NCBI GenBank assembly: GCA_031272575.1
Contig: JAISTO010000194.1
Location: 1 to 18,449 of the forward strand
Reading direction: 5' to 3'
Origin: Treponema sp.
GTDB taxonomy: Bacteria > Spirochaetota > Spirochaetia > Treponematales > Breznakiellaceae
Length of the DNA: 18,449 nt
In this document: piece by piece, positions 13,261 through 18,449 of the stretch
How positions within the stretch are numbered: position 1 is the stretch's first letter
Layout of the letters: every line of letters starts with the position of its first letter
The notes under the pieces: generated by a model
The model's input: the letters and a program-made list of their open reading frames with translations, nothing else
Told to the model about the DNA's origin: nothing
Databases searched by the model: none
Translations under genes and position numbers: made by a program

Positions 13261-14256
13261 CTATATGATATCCTCGCTTCCGAAGAACACCGAGCGCGCA
13301 TGCGGTGTGCTGCTTTCGAGCCACTTCAGGATATTTTGATTGAATTCACGCGCGGCATTGTAGCCCATTTTTTTCAGACGCTCGTTCATCGCGACCGTCT
13401 CGATGATCACCGGAATGTTGCGGCCCGGCTTTACCGGAATTTCCAGGAGCGGAATGCTCACTCCCAAAATCTCCATATACGTTTCCTCGAGCCCTATGCG
13501 GTCGTAATCTTTTTTCGCGTCCCATATTTCCAGTTTGACGACCAACTGCACCTGCTTCTTGTCGCGGATCGCGCCTATGCCGAAAAGGTGCGTCACGTTG
13601 ACAATGCCGAGCCCGCGTATCTCCATGTGGTGCCCGATGATCTTGTTCGCGCCCGTCCCCATGACGATGTTCCCGCTGACGCAGCGCAGTTCGACCACAT
13701 CATCCGCCACGAGCCGGTGCCCATGCATGATCAACTCGAGCGCGGCCTCGCTCTTGCCGACGCCGGAGTCCCCCAGGATCAGGATGCCCTGGCCGTAGAC
13801 CTCGACGAGCACCCCGTGCAGGCTCTTGCGGGGCGCGAAGATATCCCCCAGTATGCGGAGGAGGCGGCTGACGAACTCCGTAGTGCCGACCGGCGTCTGC
13901 AGCACCGGGCAGCCGGCGTTTTCGGCCAGCGCCAGGAAGGTATCGCAGGGCGCAAGCCCCCAGGTAAAAATGCAGCAGGGCATAACCGCCTCAAAAAAAC
14001 GCTCCAGGCTCTGGATATTTCCTTCGGTTTCGAGTTTTTGGATATAAGCGGTTTCCCCTTTGCCGAAGATCTGTATCCGTTCACACACAAAGCAGTCGTA
14101 AAACCCTGCGAGAGTGAGTCCCGGTCTGTTGAGATCCGGCATACTTATCACCCTGCTAAGGCCCTTCCTGCCCCCCAGACAGCGCAAATTGAGTGAGTTG
14201 TGTTCCCGCAGTTCCAGGTCCATTAGATCCAGAACGGTAAACTGTTTTTCGGCCAT
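13261..14256 (-). CDS. hprK: HPr kinase/phosphorylase
   Basis: A 331-residue bifunctional enzyme that phosphorylates or dephosphorylates Ser46 of HPr according to metabolic state. The N-terminal domain (1-140) is followed by the P-loop kinase domain: SLHGVLVEVYGQG, Walker A GDSGVGKS (162-169), ADDVV with Asp185/Asp186, EIRGLGIVNV and the family signature PVKPGRNIPVIIETVAMN. All catalytic motifs are intact. ATG 14256 follows GGAG with six bases between; an in-frame start at 14301 would run through the promoter. It is first in hprK-ptsH-lexA-holA, driven by TTGACA-17-TACTAT, and is divergent from the TIGR03915 gene. Direct adjacency to ptsH supports enzyme-substrate pairing. Confidence 0.97.
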   Translation of the reverse strand: MAEKQFTVLDLMDLELREHNSLNLRCLGGRKGLSRVISMPDLNRPGLTLAGFYDCFVCERIQIFGKGETAYIQKLETEGNIQSLERFFEAVMPCCIFTWGLAPCDTFLALAENAGCPVLQTPVGTTEFVSRLLRILGDIFAPRKSLHGVLVEVYGQGILILGDSGVGKSEAALELIMHGHRLVADDVVELRCVSGNIVMGTGANKIIGHHMEIRGLGIVNVTHLFGIGAIRDKKQVQLVVKLEIWDAKKDYDRIGLEETYMEILGVSIPLLEIPVKPGRNIPVIIETVAMNERLKKMGYNAAREFNQNILKWLESSTPHARSVFFGSEDII

Positions 14257-14272
14257 GCTCTGCTCCAAGTTG

Positions 14273-14301
14273 ATAGTAACCGAGTGTCCGAAAAGTGTCA
14301 A
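14273..14301 (-). promoter_or_regulatory. Promoter of the hprK-ptsH-lexA-holA operon
   Basis: On the minus strand TTGACA (14296-14301), 17 bp, and TACTAT (14273-14278). The predicted start near 14266 leaves only a ten-base leader beginning GGAG. Its -35 is 11 bp from the -35 of the divergent promoter. Confidence 0.75.
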
Positions 14302-14312
14302 GGGGCGCTAAC

Positions 14313-14341
14313 TTGACTCATTTATAGTGGTTTGCTATGGT
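14313..14341 (+). promoter_or_regulatory. Promoter of the TIGR03915 gene
   Basis: TTGACT (14313-14318), 17 bp, and TATGGT (14336-14341). The predicted start near 14348 leaves a ten-base leader starting GGAG before ATG 14358. It is back-to-back with the hprK promoter. Confidence 0.6.
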
Positions 14342-14357
14342 AGGCGGGGAGACAAGC

Positions 14358-15092
14358 ATGACGGAAGTGTGCTATAACGGCTCTTTTGCCGGATTTCTTC
14401 GGCTCTTTAAAGAGGCCGTGTTAACCGGCGCGGCGCCGGACAGAGTGCGCCGCGAGGGGCCGGTCACTCTGTTTGACGGGGATACGGATGACGGCGGCTT
14501 CTTTGTCGGATTCAGAACGCGCTTTCCGGAGGCCGCGGATGCGGTGCTCCATGCCTGGCTGAGCGAGTTCCCTATAGAGCCTGACATACTCGCGTACGGG
14601 GCCGCGGTACAACGCGATCCCGCGGCAGGGGCCGACCGCGGCTGCGCGCCGGCTGCAACGGTGCTCGAAGCCGCATACAAGACGGCGCATGAAACAGACC
14701 GGCTCCGCGGCTTCCTCCGCTTCGCGCCCTCGCGCAGTCCAGGGACGGACGGCGTCTGGCTCGCGCGCTGCGCCCCGGATCACCTCGCGCTCCCCTGTTT
14801 GGCCCCGCACTTCAGCGCCCGCTTCGGAGCAAGCCCATGGGCCGTCATTGACGAAAAACGCGCGCTCTGCCTCTCGCGCCTCGGCGGCGAAGACGCGATA
14901 CTCCGCCCCCTCGAAGAAAGCCCTTTTGCGGAAAAGCCTCCCCCGCAAGAGCCCGGCGCGGACCCATGGGAGGCGATCTGGTGCCGGTATCACCGCGCGA
15001 TCACCAACGAAACACGCAGAAACCCGCGCCTCCAGCGGAGTTTCCTGCCCCTCCGCTACTGGCACTATCTCCCCGAGATGCAGGCAAGATAA
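14358..15092 (+). CDS. TIGR03915/DUF4130 family probable DNA-metabolism protein
   Basis: A 244-residue protein matching the family pattern. The N-terminus is VCYNGSFAGFLRLFKEAV, the middle HETDRLRGFLRFAP, then APHFSARFG...AVIDEKRALCL, and the C-terminal DUF4130 segment WEAIWCRYHRAITNETRRNPRLQRSFLPLRYWHYLPEM. The family is described as a probable DNA-metabolism protein and is usually encoded beside a radical-SAM partner (TIGR03916, putative DNA repair or modification). That partner is not in the window, though ligA lies two genes downstream. The biochemical activity is unknown. ATG 14358 has GGGGAG six bases upstream; an in-frame ATG at 14337 lies in the -10 box and was rejected. It has its own promoter, divergent from hprK. 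Confidence 0.85.
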   Translation: MTEVCYNGSFAGFLRLFKEAVLTGAAPDRVRREGPVTLFDGDTDDGGFFVGFRTRFPEAADAVLHAWLSEFPIEPDILAYGAAVQRDPAAGADRGCAPAATVLEAAYKTAHETDRLRGFLRFAPSRSPGTDGVWLARCAPDHLALPCLAPHFSARFGASPWAVIDEKRALCLSRLGGEDAILRPLEESPFAEKPPPQEPGADPWEAIWCRYHRAITNETRRNPRLQRSFLPLRYWHYLPEMQAR

Positions 15093-15115
15093 ACCCGCCG
15101 GCCTCGCGCCGCGCC

Positions 15116-15144
15116 TTGACGCGCTCCGCGGTTTTCACTATTAT
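15116..15144 (+). promoter_or_regulatory. Promoter of the lipoprotein gene
   Basis: TTGACG (15116-15121), 17 bp, and TATTAT (15139-15144), six bases before ATG 15151. The predicted start coincides with the A of the ATG, and no ribosome site precedes it, so the mRNA is probably leaderless. Confidence 0.7.
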
Positions 15145-15150
15145 AAACGT

Positions 15151-16371
15151 ATGTATTTTCTGCGCACTATTACCATCACCTTAACTGCGGCCCTTGCGGC
15201 GTTTTCCGCGGGCTGTTCCGGGCGGGAAGCGCCCCTCCTCTCCCGTGAGGAACTCTTCAGCCTCGATATAGGCCGGCTCGAAGACCAGATCGCGCTTTAC
15301 AATCTGGACGGGGATCGCGGCATAAAGCAGTGCAACATTGCTATGCGCGACGGGTTTTTTTATATCGCGGATACGAAGGGCGCAAAAATCGTGCGGTACA
15401 CCTCGTACGGCGACCTTCTTTTTATGATCTACAATGATGAAACGAATCCGCGCCTTTCAGGCTTGAAGCCGTTTTCGGCCGATACGGCCGCGACCCGCTG
15501 GGCGGTTTCGTACCCGTTGAAAGAACCGGGCGAACTCGCGGTGGACTCGCGCAAACACATCTATGTGCGGGATCGGCTTCCCTACGAACTGCACGCTACC
15601 GACGAGGAAAGCGGCGCGCTCCTCGACAGCATCATCCTGCACTTCGATGAAAACGGCCGCTTCCTCGAATACCTCGGCCGCGAGGGGCCGGGCGGCGCCC
15701 CCTTCCCCGCAATCGAGGGCATATTCCCCTCGGTCGATGACGAATTCGCGGTGGTGTGCAGGCTGCCGACCGGCTGGAACGTGCATTGGTTCAGCGCCGG
15801 GGGGAGCAGCCTTTACCTCGTGCGCCTCGAACGCAGCATGGTACCGGTGCCCAAAGACCGCGCTCACGCGATTCCCTCGCTGAACGGAATTTGCGCCGCG
15901 CCTGACAGCCGCAGACTCTTTGTCAAGGTTGACTATTACCGGGACACCTTCGACGGCTCGACCGGCGCGCGTACCGGCAACGAGCCTGACAGTTCCGTCC
16001 TCTGGATAATGAACGTGGAATCCGGCGCGTGGGAACGCAGCTTCGAAGTTCCCTTCTGCGAATTTTCTTTCATGGACGGCAGCCGGCGTGAAACGGTGCG
16101 GACCTTTTACTCGATGATAGGGGCGGCAGCGGGCGGCTCGATATTTTTCTCCGCGCCGGTCGAAAACGGGTGTTCTATATTGATAACAAACGTTTTATCG
16201 GGGCAGCAGCACGAGGAGCGCCGTGCCTTTCTGGAACTTTCCGCAAACGAACTACGCTTCAATACGTTCAACCTGTCCCCCGACGGCATACTTTCCGCGC
16301 TGCTCGAGGACGACTGGAAGGTCAAACTGGTATGGTGGCGTACCGACAAAGGGTATGAACGGCAAAACTGA
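15151..16371 (+). CDS. Spirochaete-type lipoprotein with beta-propeller-like repeats
   Basis: A 406-residue exported protein. Residues 1-22 are a signal ending FSAGC (Cys22), a spirochaete-style lipobox. The mature part has repeated strands resembling NHL or six-bladed propeller modules: GFFYIADTKGAKIVRYTSYGDLL, a segment ending HIYVRDRLP, ILHFDENGRFLEYLGREG and FNLSPDGILSALLE. It resembles, from memory, the conserved spirochaetal LIC_12708-type lipoproteins, whose function is unknown; binding or scaffolding is plausible. There are no catalytic motifs. The frame is open upstream to 14689, but that part overlaps the TIGR03915 gene in another frame. The last 17 bases overlap the ligA start, suggesting coupling with ligA. 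Confidence 0.82.
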   Translation: MYFLRTITITLTAALAAFSAGCSGREAPLLSREELFSLDIGRLEDQIALYNLDGDRGIKQCNIAMRDGFFYIADTKGAKIVRYTSYGDLLFMIYNDETNPRLSGLKPFSADTAATRWAVSYPLKEPGELAVDSRKHIYVRDRLPYELHATDEESGALLDSIILHFDENGRFLEYLGREGPGGAPFPAIEGIFPSVDDEFAVVCRLPTGWNVHWFSAGGSSLYLVRLERSMVPVPKDRAHAIPSLNGICAAPDSRRLFVKVDYYRDTFDGSTGARTGNEPDSSVLWIMNVESGAWERSFEVPFCEFSFMDGSRRETVRTFYSMIGAAAGGSIFFSAPVENGCSILITNVLSGQQHEERRAFLELSANELRFNTFNLSPDGILSALLEDDWKVKLVWWRTDKGYERQN

Positions 16372-18334
16372 ACGAATCCGGACCCTCGAGGGGCTCGTTG
16401 AAAAATACCAGGCCTCGTACTACGCGGGGGAGGCCGACATTTCGGACGGCGAGTTCGATCTGTTATGGGATGAACTCTCTCGCCTCGATCCGGAAAACGC
16501 GCTCCTCAAAAAGGTCGGCGCGGAGGGGCGGGCCGCTTCTCCGGCCGCCGATGTGGACGGCTTTCCCAAGAAGCGGCATCGTATCCCTATGGGGAGCCAG
16601 TCGAAGGCCGCGAACCCGGACGAGTTCCGCGAGTGGGCCGCGAAAACAGGGGCCGCCTCCTGGACGGTGCAGTACAAACTGGACGGCGCAAGCCTGGAAC
16701 TACAGTACGAGCGCGGCATCCTCGCCGCCGCGGTGACGCGGGGGGACGGCATCGTGGGGGACGACATTACCCCCAACGCGCTCCGCATGGAGGGGGTGCT
16801 GCCCCGCCTGGGCGAGGCTTTTTCCGGCGGGGTGCGCGGCGAGGTGCTGATGACGCGCGCGGTCTGGCAGGCAAAGCACAGCGAAAAGGCGAACTGCCGC
16901 AACGCGGCTAACGGCATCATGCGGCGCAAGGACGGCGAGGGCTGCGAGGACCTCCGCGTCATCGCCTATGACGTGTCCGCGCCCGGGAACGACAGCCTCT
17001 TCGCCCGCGAGCGTGACAAGATCGCCTGGCTGCAAAAGCAGGGCTTCCAAACGCCCCGCACCGTAGAACTAAAGGACGCGGAAGAAGTGATCGCGTACCG
17101 GGAGCGTGTCGCGCAAGAACGTGAGCGCATGGATATCGACATTGACGGCCTCGTCGTCAAGGACAGCATCGTGGACATGGCGGACCTCCGCAGGCCCCGG
17201 CCCGAGCGCCAGATCGCGTTCAAGTTCGCGCTCGAGACGGCCTTCAGCATCCTGCGCGGCGTCGAGTGGAGCGAGTCAGGCGCCACCTACACTCCCATCG
17301 GCATCATCGATCCGGTGCGCATCGCGGGCACGACCGTGCAGCGGGCCAACCTGAACAACCCGGGCCGCATACGGGCGATGGGGCTGCGGATCGGGCAGGC
17401 GGTCTCCGTGGTGAAGCGCGGCGAGATCATCCCCAAGATTGAAGGGAGGGCCCCGGAGGGGGCGCTGCCCGGCGAAGATAGCATCGAGGGCACCGAGGAC
17501 ATCGTTTTTCCCGAAACCTGCGCCTCCTGCGGCGCCCCCCTCGAGGACGAGGGCACCCGCCTCTACTGCCCCAATACGGCCTGCCCCAAGCGCCTCCTGC
17601 ACCGCCTCCAAAAATGGGTGAAAGTACTGGACATTATGGAAATAGGCGACAAACTGATCCAGCAGTTGTTTGATTCGGGGCGGGTCCGTCACATTGCGGA
17701 CCTGTATACCCTTACGGCCGAGGAACTGGCCGCCTTCGAGCGCATGGGGGATGTTTCCGGCGCGAAGGTCGTCCGCTACATACGGGCGCCCCGCGCGCTC
17801 CCGCTCGCGGCCTTTATCGCGGGGCTCGACTTCGAGGGCGTGGGCGAACTGGTAATGGAAAAGATCGCCGGCGCCGGCTACGACACCCTCGAAAAACTGC
17901 GGGCCGCCTCGCTCGAGGCCCTGGCCGCGGTCTACGGCATCGGGGAGATCACCGCCGGCACTATCGTGCAGGGCCTCGCCGAATGCAAGGAGGCCATCGA
18001 CGCTATCCTCGCGGCCGGGGTTATCCGCATTGCGCCCCCCCCCGCGAAAGACGAACTCCCGCTGCGGGGGCTCTCGTTCTGTTTTACCGGCGAACTCGCC
18101 ACGATGAAGCGCAGCGAGGCGCAGGAGCGGGTCAAGGCGCTCGGCGGCGCGATCAAGTCCTCGGTGGTGAAGGACCTCTCCTACCTCGTCACGAACGACC
18201 CCGGCTCCGGCTCCGCGAAAAACCAAAAAGCGCAGAGCCTCGGCGTAGCGCTGCTGGACGAGGCGGCGTTTCTCCGCCTGCTCGAGCGCCGCGGGCCGGA
18301 GCAGATGCCGCGGAAGCCGGGGGAGTTGTTCTAG
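16355..18334 (+). CDS. ligA: NAD+-dependent DNA ligase
   Basis: A 659-residue replication and repair ligase sealing nicks with NAD+. Domains in order: Ia (about 1-65, with ISDGEFDLLWDEL); nucleotidyltransferase with Lys108 of KLDG as the adenylated lysine, TRGDGIVGDD, GEVLM and DGLVVK; OB fold (about 310-385); a four-Cys zinc finger (389, 392, 405, 410); helix-hairpin-helix (about 415-560); and BRCT (about 565-645). The residue two before the lysine, Glu in the E. coli motif CELKLDG (Glu113, needed there), is Gln106 here (VQYKLDG). I believe spirochaetal ligases share this, but that is from memory. ATG 16355 overlaps the lipoprotein stop by 17 bp and has AAAGGG unusually close; the region upstream does not look like ligase. 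Probably expressed with the lipoprotein gene. Confidence 0.95.
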   Translation: MNGKTERIRTLEGLVEKYQASYYAGEADISDGEFDLLWDELSRLDPENALLKKVGAEGRAASPAADVDGFPKKRHRIPMGSQSKAANPDEFREWAAKTGAASWTVQYKLDGASLELQYERGILAAAVTRGDGIVGDDITPNALRMEGVLPRLGEAFSGGVRGEVLMTRAVWQAKHSEKANCRNAANGIMRRKDGEGCEDLRVIAYDVSAPGNDSLFARERDKIAWLQKQGFQTPRTVELKDAEEVIAYRERVAQERERMDIDIDGLVVKDSIVDMADLRRPRPERQIAFKFALETAFSILRGVEWSESGATYTPIGIIDPVRIAGTTVQRANLNNPGRIRAMGLRIGQAVSVVKRGEIIPKIEGRAPEGALPGEDSIEGTEDIVFPETCASCGAPLEDEGTRLYCPNTACPKRLLHRLQKWVKVLDIMEIGDKLIQQLFDSGRVRHIADLYTLTAEELAAFERMGDVSGAKVVRYIRAPRALPLAAFIAGLDFEGVGELVMEKIAGAGYDTLEKLRAASLEALAAVYGIGEITAGTIVQGLAECKEAIDAILAAGVIRIAPPPAKDELPLRGLSFCFTGELATMKRSEAQERVKALGGAIKSSVVKDLSYLVTNDPGSGSAKNQKAQSLGVALLDEAAFLRLLERRGPEQMPRKPGELF

Positions 18335-18346
18335 TGTCCTGTCCTA

Positions 18347-18376
18347 TTCACATGGCAATATAATTTATGCTATACT
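18347..18376 (+). promoter_or_regulatory. Candidate promoter of the truncated last gene
   Basis: TTCACA (18347-18352), an 18-bp spacer and TATACT (18371-18376), ending six bases before ATG 18383. The predicted transcription start falls on the ATG. Confidence 0.6.
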
Positions 18377-18382
18377 GAAACC

Positions 18383-18449
18383 ATGAAAGCAGTCATACCG
18401 AATGTCACGGCGGAAGACCGGGACATGATAGAAAAGCTGTTGGCCGCAG
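18383..18449 (+). CDS. Start of an unidentified gene, cut by the window end
   Basis: Only 22 residues are visible (MKAVIPNVTAEDRDMIEKLLAA), with no ribosome site but a well-placed TATACT upstream, so the start is credible as a leaderless gene. The segment looks like an amphipathic helix, such as begins many helix-turn-helix proteins or transposases, but this is too little to assign a family. Confidence 0.5.
   Translation, partial: MKAVIPNVTAEDRDMIEKLLAA

Noticed and set aside
14689..15150. Long upstream extension of the lipoprotein frame
   Set aside because: It overlaps the TIGR03915 gene in another frame; the signal peptide and promoter both place the start at 15151.

Overview
The window is GC-rich (roughly 60% by eye) and densely coded on both strands. 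Gene content points to a spirochaete, most likely a Treponema-like lineage. The main clues are an HPr kinase/HPr pair encoded with LexA, several lipoproteins whose lipoboxes are looser than the proteobacterial rule, a beta-propeller-like spirochaetal lipoprotein, and a LigA of the VQYKLDG subtype. This assignment is inference; no rRNA or other marker gene is present. No tRNA, rRNA, CRISPR array or insertion sequence was seen.

Layout. 1-254: REP-like palindromes and a 24-bp tandem repeat. 257-3326: a TPR protein (-), a class III nucleotidyl cyclase-like protein (+), and an EamA permease (-) convergent with and overlapping the cyclase. 3384-3753: a non-coding stretch with four degenerate repeats of about 43 bp, then the pdxK promoter. 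3754-4569: pyridoxal kinase. 4695-7530 (-): a secreted GH51 arabinofuranosidase under a consensus promoter with an AraR-like operator on its start site, and type III pantothenate kinase with a long hairpin at the mRNA 5' end. 7630-10755 (-): a zinc/manganese ABC transporter in the order znuA-znuC-znuB, in which ZnuB carries a C-terminal lipoprotein-like DUF1980-type domain. 10756-10993: nested palindromes. 10994-11296 (-): a small Cys/His membrane protein. 11328-14256 (-): the operon hprK-ptsH-lexA-holA. 14358-18334 (+): a TIGR03915/DUF4130 protein, a lipoprotein and NAD+-dependent DNA ligase. 18383 to the end: the start of an unidentified gene.

How the genes fit together. One operon joins the HPr/HprK carbon-energy switch to the SOS repressor LexA and the replication clamp-loader subunit HolA. 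DNA ligase and a putative DNA-metabolism protein lie on the other side of its divergent promoter. The metal transporter, the cysteine-rich membrane protein and the DUF1980-like domain look like one metal-handling module. The arabinofuranosidase appears to be locally controlled by an arabinose-type repressor.

The most unusual signals are: (i) a perfect lipobox signal peptide inside the ZnuB fusion; (ii) four genes whose -10 box lies 6-7 nt before the start codon, predicting leaderless mRNAs; (iii) the AraR-like operator; (iv) the 43-bp repeat array; (v) altered base-recognition positions in the cyclase.
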